This document shows positions 1 through 8,259 of a stretch of 64,000 nucleotides of DNA, one piece after another. The stretch's first letter is position 1. Every line of letters starts with the position of its first letter. Made by a program: the position numbers and the translations under genes. Origin of the DNA: Streptomyces alboniger (GTDB lineage: Bacteria > Actinomycetota > Actinomycetes > Streptomycetales > Streptomycetaceae); contig NZ_CP023695.1 of the NCBI RefSeq assembly GCF_008704395.1, forward strand, positions 7,068,001 to 7,132,000, written 5' to 3'. The notes below the pieces were generated by a model. The model was not told where the DNA came from, did no database searches, and saw only the letters and a list, made by a program, of their open reading frames with translations.

Positions 1-2
1 CG

Positions 3-1154
3 CGTGAGTTCCTCGGTGAGAAGGGCGCCTACGTCGCCGGTTGGATGTATTTCCTGAACTGGTCGACCACCGGCATCGCGGACATCACCGCGATCGCGCT
101 CTACACGCACTACTGGAGCTTCTTCACCGACATCCCGCAGTGGGTGCTCGCACTGATAGCCCTGGCCGTGGTGCTGGCCATCAACCTCATCTCGGTGAAG
201 ATCTTCGGCGAGATGGAGTTCTGGTTCGCGATCATCAAGGTCGCCGCGCTCGTCGCGTTCATGCTCATCGGCATCTTCCTGCTGATCACCCAGCACGAGG
301 TCGGCGGCGAGTCCCCCGGTCTGAACGTGATCACCGACAACGGCGGCTTCCTGCCGAACGGCATGATGCCGGTCGTGATCGTGATGCAGGGCGTCGTCTT
401 CGCGTACGCCTCCCTGGAGCTGGTCGGCGTCGCGGCGGGCGAGACCGCCGAGCCGCACAAGATCGTCCCGCGCGCGGTCAACTCGATCATGTGGCGTGTG
501 GGCCTCTTCTACGTCGGCTCGGTCGTCCTCCTCGCGCTGCTGCTCCCCGGCGCCGTGTACTCGGCGGACCAGAGCCCCTTCGTGACGGTCCTCTCCAAGA
601 TCGGCGTACCGGCGGCCGGTGACGTGATGAACCTGGTCGTCCTGACCGCGGCCATGTCGTCGCTCAACTCGGGGCTCTACTCCACGGGCCGCATCCTGCG
701 CTCCATGGCGATGGCGGGCTCGGCGCCCAAGTTCACCGCGAAGATGAACAAGAGCCAGGTGCCCTACGGCGGCATCATGCTCACCGCGGGCGTCGGCGTC
801 CTCGGCGTCGGCCTGAACAGCATCGTGCCGCACCAGGCCTTCGAGATCGTCCTCAACGTGGCGTCCCTGGGCATCATCAGCACGTGGGTGATCATCATGA
901 TCTGCCACCTGGCGTTCGTCCGCCGCTCCAAGGAAGGCGCCTTCGAACGCCCCAAGTTCCGGCTGCCCGGCAACCCGGTCACGGAGATCGTCACGATCGT
1001 CTTCCTGCTGGCGGTGCTCTGCCTGATGTGGAAGGACCCGGAGGTCGGCCGCAAGACGCTGTTCCTCATCCCGATCGTCGCCGCGGCGCTGGTCGTCGGC
1101 TGGTACGCGATCCGCCGCAAGGCCGACCGCGAGGCGGAGACCCTCTTGAAGTAG
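3..1154 (+). CDS. APC-family amino-acid permease, 5'-truncated by window edge
   Basis: This is the C-terminal 383 residues of an inner-membrane amino-acid permease of the APC superfamily; the frame is open to the first bases of the window, so the start lies upstream. The visible part holds a succession of hydrophobic helices. The stretch FAYASLELVGVAAGE near residue 125 and the phrase NPVTEIVT between the last helices are typical of the AnsP/GabP group, which takes up asparagine, GABA or similar amino acids by proton symport. The last 12 residues are charged and cytoplasmic. The substrate cannot be decided from sequence alone. A strong hairpin follows the stop codon, so transcription probably ends there. 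Confidence 0.85.
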   Translation, partial: REFLGEKGAYVAGWMYFLNWSTTGIADITAIALYTHYWSFFTDIPQWVLALIALAVVLAINLISVKIFGEMEFWFAIIKVAALVAFMLIGIFLLITQHEVGGESPGLNVITDNGGFLPNGMMPVVIVMQGVVFAYASLELVGVAAGETAEPHKIVPRAVNSIMWRVGLFYVGSVVLLALLLPGAVYSADQSPFVTVLSKIGVPAAGDVMNLVVLTAAMSSLNSGLYSTGRILRSMAMAGSAPKFTAKMNKSQVPYGGIMLTAGVGVLGVGLNSIVPHQAFEIVLNVASLGIISTWVIIMICHLAFVRRSKEGAFERPKFRLPGNPVTEIVTIVFLLAVLCLMWKDPEVGRKTLFLIPIVAAALVVGWYAIRRKADREAETLLK

Positions 1155-1187
1155 CGGCACACCGCCACGGTCGCGTGGCCGCGCCCA

Positions 1188-1234
1188 CGGTGGCGTCACT
1201 CCGGAGACACACGATCTTTGGAGTGACGCCACCG
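1188..1234. terminator. Strong hairpin terminator after the permease
   Basis: Two perfect 15-base arms (1188-1202 and 1220-1234) enclose a 17-base loop. The hairpin lies 34 bases after the permease stop and before the hydrolase gene. There is no long T run, as is usual for Streptomyces terminators. Confidence 0.75.
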
Positions 1235-1336
1235 CTGCGTCGGCCCCGACGGGTTCCGGTCGTCGGGTGTACGTATTCGGGCCCTCGTCGGGCGGCACCC
1301 CTGGCGGCTGGGCCCGGAGCACCGGAGACTCGGGGC

Positions 1337-2155
1337 ATGGACGCCATGGTGTCGGTCAAGGACGGCGAAGTCTGGGCGCACGACTCGGGAGAGCCGGACG
1401 CGGGAGGGCCGGACAGCGGCGGCCTGCCGCTGGTCCTCCTCCATCCGGGCGTCGGTGACTCCCGGGTCTGGGACCCCGTCCTGCCGCACCTCACCGAGCG
1501 GCATCGGGTGATCCGGTACGACGCGCGGGGCTACGGCAGGTCGCCGGCGCCGACCGCGCCCTACTCGCTGGTCGAGGACCTGATCGCGGTACTCGACCAC
1601 TTCGGAGCGGCCCGTGCCGTCCTCGCGGGATCGAGCATGGGCGGCGCGACGGCCATCAGCCTCGCTCTCCGCGACCCGGCGCGGGTGGCGGCCCTCGCCC
1701 TGGTGGTCCCCGGCGTCACGGGCGCCGAGGACCTCGTCTCGCGGGACTTCACCGCCGAGGTCGGCAAGCTCGCGGAGGCGGGGGACGTGGACGGCATCGT
1801 GGCGCTGGTGATGCGTACGTCGGCCGCCGCGGGCACCGGGGCCGATCTGGAGGTGGAGGCGCACGTCAGGTCGGTGATCCCGGCCTGGTTCGCCGTTCAC
1901 CCGTACCACGTCCCCGACCCGCCCGCCTTCGACCGCCTCGGCGAACTCGACGTCCCGTGCGTCCTCGTCCTCGGTGAGCGCGACCAGCCCGAGGTGGTCC
2001 GTACGAACGAGGCGATGGCGCGGCGCATCCCGGGCTGCCGCCTCGTACGCCTCGCGCACAGCGACCACTTCCCGACCGTGCGTGAACCGTCCGCGGTCGC
2101 GGAAGCCGTCCTGGAGGCACATGCGGCGGCGGGGGGCCCGGCAGGCCAGCGGTGA
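1337..2155 (+). CDS. Alpha/beta-fold hydrolase
   Basis: A 272-aa soluble alpha/beta hydrolase. The HPG oxyanion segment is at about residues 36-38, the nucleophile elbow GSSMG puts the catalytic serine at 100, the likely acid is Asp216 in GERDQ, and the base is His244 (or His241) in AHSDHF. This is the order of the classical triad. Family members include esterases, C-C hydrolases and 3-oxoadipate enol-lactonase-like enzymes; nothing in the sequence fixes the substrate. The start at 1337 was preferred because upstream codons run through the terminator region; ATG at 1346 is an alternative. It is followed about 120 bases later by the DUF2236 gene in the same direction and may share a transcript with it. 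Confidence 0.8.
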   Translation: MDAMVSVKDGEVWAHDSGEPDAGGPDSGGLPLVLLHPGVGDSRVWDPVLPHLTERHRVIRYDARGYGRSPAPTAPYSLVEDLIAVLDHFGAARAVLAGSSMGGATAISLALRDPARVAALALVVPGVTGAEDLVSRDFTAEVGKLAEAGDVDGIVALVMRTSAAAGTGADLEVEAHVRSVIPAWFAVHPYHVPDPPAFDRLGELDVPCVLVLGERDQPEVVRTNEAMARRIPGCRLVRLAHSDHFPTVREPSAVAEAVLEAHAAAGGPAGQR

Positions 2156-2277
2156 CGTGCCGCCTCTGACGCTCCCGGCCGCATACTGGAACACGCACGA
2201 ACCGGGTACGGGTCCGCAGGCCATCGGTGCCCCCGGGCACCCGGCCCGGATCCCCGTACCGCCCAGGAGCACGTCGC

Positions 2278-3186
2278 ATGAAGCCCGACCACCCCCGCGA
2301 CGTGCACCACCCGGGCCCGGACCACGGCCGGAGCCATCGCGGCGACCCCGCCCCGCCCCCTCCCGACGGCATCCTCTGGAGCCTCGCGGGTGACGTCCGC
2401 TCGCTCCTGATGCTGCCGTCCGCGCTCGTCCTCCAGGTCGCGCACCCGGCGGTCGGCGCCGGCGTCGAGCAGCACTCGGTGTTCCGGACCGACCCGTGGG
2501 GCCGGGGGGAGCGCTCGCTGCGATCGGTGCTGCTGTGGGTGTACGGCGGCGACGAGGCGGTCGCGGAGGGCCGCAGGCTCCGCGCGCTGCACCGCACCAT
2601 CCAGGGCACCGACACCCGCGGCCGCCGCTACCACGCGCTGACGCCCGCCAACTACGCCTGGGTCCACGCCACGGGCTTCCCCGTCTACCGGCACGCGCAG
2701 CGCTATCTGGGCCGCCCCTTCACCGAGGCACAGGAGCGCCGGCTGTACGCGGAGTGGCTCCAGGTCGGCCGGATCCTCGGCATCCACGACCGGGACATGC
2801 CACGGACGCCGGAGGAGTTCTGGCCGTACTACCGCCGAGTCCTGGCCGACGAACTCGAACTCACGCCCGTGGCGAAGGAGCTGACCGCCACCGACGCCTC
2901 CGTCCCGCCGCCCGACCGAGGTCCGCGCCCCGTGCGCGTCCTGGCCCGGATCCTGTGGCCCGCCCTGCTGCCCCCGCTGGCCCGCTTCCGCCGCTTCGTC
3001 ACGATCGGCCTCATGCCCCCGGACGCCCGGCAGGCGCTCGGCCTTCCCTGGACCCCGCGCCAGGAACGCGCCCTGCGCGTCCTGGGCGGGGCGGTGCGGA
3101 CGGTGGTCCCGCTGCTGCCGGAGCGGCTGCGCTATCTGCCGACGGCGCGCAGGGCCCGCGCACGACACCGCGCCGCCCGTCGTTGA
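2278..3186 (+). CDS. DUF2236 / MpaB-type oxygenase family protein
   Basis: A 302-aa protein of the DUF2236 (MpaB-like, latex-clearing-protein-related) family, whose characterised members bind heme and oxidise polyisoprene or prenyl chains. Family-like stretches include LQVAHPAVGAGVEQHS near residue 65, ANYAWVHATGF near residue 126, and the C-terminal RFRRFVTIGLMPPDAR segment. The ATG at 2278 has an AGGAG Shine-Dalgarno sequence 8 bases upstream; the frame runs further up but without a better start. The N-terminus is His/Pro-rich and has no signal peptide. No partner gene nearby points to the substrate. Confidence 0.75.
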   Translation: MKPDHPRDVHHPGPDHGRSHRGDPAPPPPDGILWSLAGDVRSLLMLPSALVLQVAHPAVGAGVEQHSVFRTDPWGRGERSLRSVLLWVYGGDEAVAEGRRLRALHRTIQGTDTRGRRYHALTPANYAWVHATGFPVYRHAQRYLGRPFTEAQERRLYAEWLQVGRILGIHDRDMPRTPEEFWPYYRRVLADELELTPVAKELTATDASVPPPDRGPRPVRVLARILWPALLPPLARFRRFVTIGLMPPDARQALGLPWTPRQERALRVLGGAVRTVVPLLPERLRYLPTARRARARHRAARR

Positions 3187-3201
3187 GACCGGGCGGCGCG
3201 G
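3168..3201. terminator. Bidirectional hairpin between convergent genes
   Basis: Perfect 12-base arms (3168-3179 and 3190-3201) with a 10-base loop overlap the stop codon of the DUF2236 gene and sit just before the end of the convergent M1 peptidase gene. Confidence 0.65.
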
Positions 3202-3213
3202 CTCACCACGGCG

Positions 3214-4734
3214 TCAGTGCTTGTGCCCGTGCTTGTGGTCGTGGTCGTGGTCGTGCACATCGTTCGTGTCCGCGATCTGCTTCCACGACTTCGGCTTGGC
3301 GGGCACCGCGGCCGAGCGTGCGAAGCCGGCGTCCCGTGCGGCGGGCGCGTCCGGCCGCGACGGCTGGTACAGCCAGGTGTCGAAGAGGTCCGCGAGCGGC
3401 TTGCCCGAGATCCTCTCGGCGTACTTCACGAAGTCGCCGACCTTGGCGTTGCCGTACTTGTACTGCTGCGGCCACCCCTTGAGGACGGCGAAGAACGCGT
3501 CGTCGCCGATCTCGTTCCGCAGCGCCTGGAGGGCGAGCGCGCCCCGGTCGTAGACGGCGATGTGGAACTGCTTGTCCGGGCCCGGGTCGCCCGGCTTGAC
3601 GGTCCAGAACGGGTCGTCGGCGGACCGCTGCGCGTACACGTAGTCCGCGAGTTCCTGCGCGGTCCCCTCGCCCTCCTTCTCCGACCACAGCCACTGGCTG
3701 TAGCGGGCGAAGCCCTCGTTGACCCAGATGTCCTTCCAGTGGTGCACGGAGACGCTGTCGCCGTACCACTGGTGGGCCAGCTCATGGACGACGATGGACG
3801 CGTTGGATCCGTTCGCGAACGCGGAGGGGCTGTAGAAGGGCCGCGTCTGGGTCTCCAGGGCGTAGCTGGTCTTCACGTTCGGGACGTATCCGCCGAGCGC
3901 GTTGAAGGGGTACTTCCCGAAGACCGTCTCCAGCCACTCCGCGACCTCGGTGGTCCGCTCCAGGCTGGCCCGCGCCGCACCCGCGTTGTCGCCGAGGTCC
4001 TTGCTGTAGGCGTTGAGGACCGGCAGACCGCCCTCGGTCTTGTCGGTCGTGATGTCGAACTTGCCGACCGCGAGCGTGGTGAGGTAGCTCGCCTGCGGCT
4101 TGTTGGACCGCCAGTTGAAGCGGGTCCAGCCGAGCCGTGAACTCTGCGACTGCAACACGCCGTTGGAGATCGCCTGGGTGCCGTCGGGCACGGACACCGA
4201 CACGTCGTACGTCGCCTTGTCCAGCGGATGGTCGTTGGAGGGGAACCACCACACGGCGCCCTCCGGCTCCTGCGCCGCCACTCCGCCGTCCGGCGTCCGG
4301 TGCCAGGCCGTGTAACCGTCGATCTTCAGCTCGGACGGCTTGCCCGCGTACCGCACGACCACGGTGACCGGCGTGCCCTTGGCGAGACCCGCGGCCGGGG
4401 TTATCTCCAGCTCCTGGTCGCCGGTCTTCGCGAACTTCGCCTTCTTGCCGTTGACCCGCACCTCGGAGACCTTGAGCCCGAAGTCCAGGTTGAAGCGCGA
4501 AAGGTTCTGCGTGGTGCGCGCGTTGATCGTGGCCGTGCCTTCGAGCAGGTCGGTCACGGGCTGGTACTTGAGCCTCAGGTCGTAGTGGGAGACGTCGTAG
4601 CCGCCGTTGCCGCTGGCCGGGTAGTAGGGGTCGCCGATGCCCGGGGCTCCGGGGGAGAAGTCCGCGGCCGATGCCGGGATCGCCAGCAGGAGAGAGGCCG
4701 CGAGCGCGCCCGGGGCGATGAGTCTGCGGTGCAC
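3214..4734 (-). CDS. Secreted M1-family zinc metallopeptidase
   Basis: A 506-aa secreted peptidase. A GTG start at 4734 is preceded by GGAG at good spacing and begins a signal peptide (VHRRLIAP, a hydrophobic core, then cleavage near ASA-AD). The N-terminal half is the M1 beta-saddle domain. HELAHQW around residue 313, followed 18 residues later by Glu in NEGFARY, supplies the two His and one Glu that hold the catalytic zinc (HExxH-x18-E). M1 enzymes remove N-terminal amino acids from peptides. The C-terminal tail is odd: 8 of the last 16 residues are histidine, alternating with Asp and Lys, which looks like an extra metal-binding tail. The S15 and M14 peptidases lie just upstream in the opposite direction. 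Confidence 0.88.
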   Translation of the reverse strand: MHRRLIAPGALAASLLLAIPASAADFSPGAPGIGDPYYPASGNGGYDVSHYDLRLKYQPVTDLLEGTATINARTTQNLSRFNLDFGLKVSEVRVNGKKAKFAKTGDQELEITPAAGLAKGTPVTVVVRYAGKPSELKIDGYTAWHRTPDGGVAAQEPEGAVWWFPSNDHPLDKATYDVSVSVPDGTQAISNGVLQSQSSRLGWTRFNWRSNKPQASYLTTLAVGKFDITTDKTEGGLPVLNAYSKDLGDNAGAARASLERTTEVAEWLETVFGKYPFNALGGYVPNVKTSYALETQTRPFYSPSAFANGSNASIVVHELAHQWYGDSVSVHHWKDIWVNEGFARYSQWLWSEKEGEGTAQELADYVYAQRSADDPFWTVKPGDPGPDKQFHIAVYDRGALALQALRNEIGDDAFFAVLKGWPQQYKYGNAKVGDFVKYAERISGKPLADLFDTWLYQPSRPDAPAARDAGFARSAAVPAKPKSWKQIADTNDVHDHDHDHKHGHKH

Positions 4735-4937
4735 GTCAAGCTCCAAGTCGTAGGGGCACAAGATCTTTTCGTCTTGGTCGACGACCCTATTCAGCACGCC
4801 CCACACCCGTCATGTCCATGGTCCCGAACGTCACACGATCGCCATTCTCCTGACATGTGCCTTGTTGTCCCACGCTCTTGCCGGGGGAACGTCCGGCCCT
4901 CTGTCGCACGGGAGTTCGCCGGTGTACCTTCCGCGCC

Positions 4938-6899
4938 ATGCCGATACGCGCGCCACGCACCCGCCTCCTCCGGAGACCGCTGCTGACGGCGACCCTGGCC
5001 GCCCTGATGGCCACCCTCGTGGCCCCGGGCGCGGCGCGGGGAGCCGCCGAGGCCCCCCGCGAGAGCAGGCCCACGTACTCGTACGAGAACGCGATACGCG
5101 AATCCGTATGGGTCGACACCAGGATCGACGGCGACGCGAACGGCAGGACCGACCGCGTCGCCGTCGACATCGTCCGCCCCCGCGAACTCGACCGCGCCGG
5201 CCGCCGCATACCGGTGATCATGGACGCGAGCCCGTACTACTCCTGCTGCGGACGCGGCAACGAGCGGCAGAAGAAGACGTACGACGAGAACGGCGACCCC
5301 GTACGCCTCCCGCTCCACTACGACAACTACTTCGTCCCCCGCGGCTACGGCTACGTCGCCGTGGACCTCACCGGCACGAACCGCTCCGACGGCTGCGTCG
5401 ACATCGGGGGCCGCTCCGACGTTCGGTCGGCCAAGGCCGTCGTCGACTGGCTGAACGGCCGCGCCCGCGGCTACACCAGCCGCACCGGCGACGAACGCGC
5501 CCGCGCCTCCTGGAGCAACGGCAGGACCGGCATGATCGGCAAGAGCTACGACGGCACCATCGCGAACGGCGTGGCCGCCACGGGAGTGCGCGGCCTCAAG
5601 ACGATCGTGCCGATCAGCGCCATCTCCTCCTGGTACGACTACTACTTCGCCAAGGGCGCCCCGCTCTTCGGCAGCGGCCCCGACGGCCTCGCCAGGGGCG
5701 TGGAGAGCCCCGAGGCCCGCGCCCGCTGCGGCGCCGTCAAGCAGCGCCTGGTCGACGGCGCGCCCCGCAGCGGCGACTGGACCCCCCTGTGGAGCGAGCG
5801 CGACTACGTCCCCGACGCCGGCAAGGTGCGGGCCAGCGTCTTCCTCGTCCACGGCATGCAGGACCTGAACGTCCGCACCAAGCACTTCGGCCAGTGGTGG
5901 GACGCCCTGGCCGAGAACGGCGTCGACCGCAAGATCTGGCTCGGCCAGGCCGGCCACGTCGACCCCTTCGACTTCCGCAGGGCCCACTGGGTGCGCACCC
6001 TGCACCGCTGGTTCGACCATGAACTCCTCGGCTACGACAACGGCGTCGACCGCGAACCGATGGCCGACATCGAGCGCGCCCCCGACCGCTGGACCACGGA
6101 CCGCACCTGGCCCCCGCGCACCACGGACACCGTCGAACTGCGCCCCGCCAAGGGTTCCTCATCCGGCGTCGGCACCCTCGGCACGCGCCCCGGCAAGGGC
6201 ATCGAGACCTTCACCGACGACCCGGGACTGAGCGAGACCGACTGGGCCGAGCGGATCCACACCCCCACGCCCGCCAAGGCCGGATTCGTCAGCAAGCCAC
6301 TCGGCCGCGATCTGCGCCTGTCCGGCTCCTCGAAGGTCACGGTGACGGCGACGCCGACCACCCGCACCGCCCACCTCTCCGCCGTCCTCGTCGACCTCGG
6401 CCCCGACACCATCCGGGACTACGCCCATGAGAGCGAAGGCATCATCACGCTTCCCGACCGCACCTGCTGGGGCGCGAGCACCGTGGGCGACAGCGCCTGC
6501 TTCAAGGAGACGACGGCCAAGACCACCGACGTCGACTACACGATCTTCAGCCGCGGCTGGGCCGACCTCGGCAACTGGGCCGACGACGAGCGCGGCCGTC
6601 CGCTCACCCCGGGCAGGCCGCACACCATCACCCTCGACCTCGCCGCGAGCGACCACGTCGTCCCCAAGGGCCACCGCCTCGCCCTGATCGTCGCGGGCAC
6701 CGACAAGGGCCTCGTCGAACCGCCCGCCGACACCCCGACGCTCACCCTCGACCTGGCCCGCACCTACGCGAAGGTGCCCCTGGTCGGCGGCGCGAAGGCG
6801 TTCACCACCTCCACCACCGTCACCCCCCGCGCGCCCCGTCTCGACGGCGTGGCCCCGCCGCGTCCGCTCAACCCCCTCCCGGGAGGCAGTACTTCATGA
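4938..6899 (+). CDS. Secreted Xaa-Pro dipeptidyl-peptidase (family S15)
   Basis: A 653-aa secreted serine peptidase. The N-terminus is a signal peptide (Arg-rich start, hydrophobic core LLTATLAALMATLVA, cleavage after about residue 36). The catalytic Ser203 is in GKSYDG, Asp309 in HGMQDLN and His340 in GQAGHVDP, giving the S15 triad. The C-terminal 200 residues match the jelly-roll PepX C-terminal domain. Enzymes of this type release Xaa-Pro dipeptides and are common secreted proteins of Streptomyces; close relatives are cocaine-esterase-like hydrolases, so the substrate range may be wider. The stop overlaps the start of the M14 carboxypeptidase by 4 bases (ATGA), so the two are translationally coupled. 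Confidence 0.88.
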   Translation: MPIRAPRTRLLRRPLLTATLAALMATLVAPGAARGAAEAPRESRPTYSYENAIRESVWVDTRIDGDANGRTDRVAVDIVRPRELDRAGRRIPVIMDASPYYSCCGRGNERQKKTYDENGDPVRLPLHYDNYFVPRGYGYVAVDLTGTNRSDGCVDIGGRSDVRSAKAVVDWLNGRARGYTSRTGDERARASWSNGRTGMIGKSYDGTIANGVAATGVRGLKTIVPISAISSWYDYYFAKGAPLFGSGPDGLARGVESPEARARCGAVKQRLVDGAPRSGDWTPLWSERDYVPDAGKVRASVFLVHGMQDLNVRTKHFGQWWDALAENGVDRKIWLGQAGHVDPFDFRRAHWVRTLHRWFDHELLGYDNGVDREPMADIERAPDRWTTDRTWPPRTTDTVELRPAKGSSSGVGTLGTRPGKGIETFTDDPGLSETDWAERIHTPTPAKAGFVSKPLGRDLRLSGSSKVTVTATPTTRTAHLSAVLVDLGPDTIRDYAHESEGIITLPDRTCWGASTVGDSACFKETTAKTTDVDYTIFSRGWADLGNWADDERGRPLTPGRPHTITLDLAASDHVVPKGHRLALIVAGTDKGLVEPPADTPTLTLDLARTYAKVPLVGGAKAFTTSTTVTPRAPRLDGVAPPRPLNPLPGGSTS

Positions 6900-8176
6900 C
6901 AGCCCGAATACGTACCCTGGTGCTCGCCTGTGCCACCGTCGCGCTCGCCGCACCGCTCCTGACGGCGCCCGCCCAGGCGACCCCGAAGCCGCCGAGCACC
7001 GGCTTCGAGGAGACCGCGGGTGCCCGCTGGACCACCCAGCCCGAGGAGCAGCGACTCCTCACCACCGTGGACAGGGCGAGCGACCGGGTCTCCGTGTCCC
7101 GTATCGGCACGACCAAGCAGGACCGCCCGCTGCAACTGGTCCGCATCGCGGAGCGCCCCACGAAGAGCACCGTGCTGCTGATCTGCAGCCAGCACGGCGA
7201 CGAACCGTCGGGCCGCGAGGCCTGCCTGTCGACGATCCGCGACCTCGCCTACGCGCAGGACAGAAAGACCCGGCGCTTCCTGGCACGCACCACCCTTCTG
7301 GTCGTCCCCACGGCCAACCCGGACGGCCGCGCCGCCGACACCCGCGGCAACTCCGACGGCGTCGACATCAACCGCGACCACATAGCCCTGAAGACCGCGG
7401 AGGGCCGCGCCCTCGCCGCCGTGATCCGCGACCGCGAGCCCGACGTCATCTACGACCTGCACGAGTACGGCGCGACACCCAAGTACTACGACAAGGACCT
7501 CTTCGACCTCTGGCCGCGCAACCTCAACACCGACGAGGCGGTGCACAAGGAGGCCCAGACCCTGTCGAAGGCGTACGTACGCCCGGCCGCCGAGGCCGAC
7601 GGGTACACGACGGGTACCTACGGCATCTGGACCGACCCCGTCACCGGCGACCCCATCAAGCAGACCGCGGGCGACGGCCAGGAGCGCATCCTGCGCAACG
7701 TCTCCGGCATCAAGCACGCGGCCGGCCTGCTCATCGAGAGCCGCGTCGACCCCCTCACCGAGGCCGAGAAGAAGGACGAGGCACTGAACAACCGCCGCCG
7801 CGTGAAGTCCCAAGCCTCCGCGCTCAAGGGCCTCTTCGACTACTCGGACGAGCGGCGCCTGCGCCTGGAGCGCGCCACCGACGCGGCCCGCGCCGAGGGG
7901 TACCGCGACCGCGGCCCCGTCTACCTCGGCGGCGCCGACAACGACCCCGCCGAGCCGAACGAGATCATCCAGAACCCGCCCTGCGGCTACCGCCTGGACG
8001 CCGCCCAGTACGGCGACATCAAGGACGAACTGGCGCTGCACGGAGTCACGGTGAAGCGCCAGAAGTCAGGCGCGTACGTCCCGCTGCGGCAGTCCGCGCG
8101 GGCCCTCGTACCGCTCCTGCTCGACGAACGTGCGCCATATCACATGGTCACAGCTCGGCCCGACATGGGCTGTTGA
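6896..8176 (+). CDS. Secreted M14-family zinc carboxypeptidase
   Basis: A 426-aa secreted protein with a clear signal peptide (TARIRTLVLACATVALAA, cleavage near AQA). Zinc ligands follow the M14 pattern: His100 and Glu103 in HGDEPSGRE, and His189 in YDLHEYG; the catalytic glutamate is probably Glu281 in LLIESRVD. The Asn-Arg substrate-binding pair of M14 is seen in DINRDH. It should cleave C-terminal residues or act on cell-wall peptides. It overlaps the S15 peptidase gene by 4 bases, so the pair probably works on the same extracellular peptides. The coding region stops 83 bases before the BCCT transporter. Confidence 0.85.
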   Translation: MTARIRTLVLACATVALAAPLLTAPAQATPKPPSTGFEETAGARWTTQPEEQRLLTTVDRASDRVSVSRIGTTKQDRPLQLVRIAERPTKSTVLLICSQHGDEPSGREACLSTIRDLAYAQDRKTRRFLARTTLLVVPTANPDGRAADTRGNSDGVDINRDHIALKTAEGRALAAVIRDREPDVIYDLHEYGATPKYYDKDLFDLWPRNLNTDEAVHKEAQTLSKAYVRPAAEADGYTTGTYGIWTDPVTGDPIKQTAGDGQERILRNVSGIKHAAGLLIESRVDPLTEAEKKDEALNNRRRVKSQASALKGLFDYSDERRLRLERATDAARAEGYRDRGPVYLGGADNDPAEPNEIIQNPPCGYRLDAAQYGDIKDELALHGVTVKRQKSGAYVPLRQSARALVPLLLDERAPYHMVTARPDMGC

Positions 8177-8259
8177 GGGCCTGAGAGGTGCGTCACATGT
8201 GGTAGGGGGTAACGGAGAACAAAGTCTCGACTCAACCGACCCCTTGAAAGGTGTCACCT

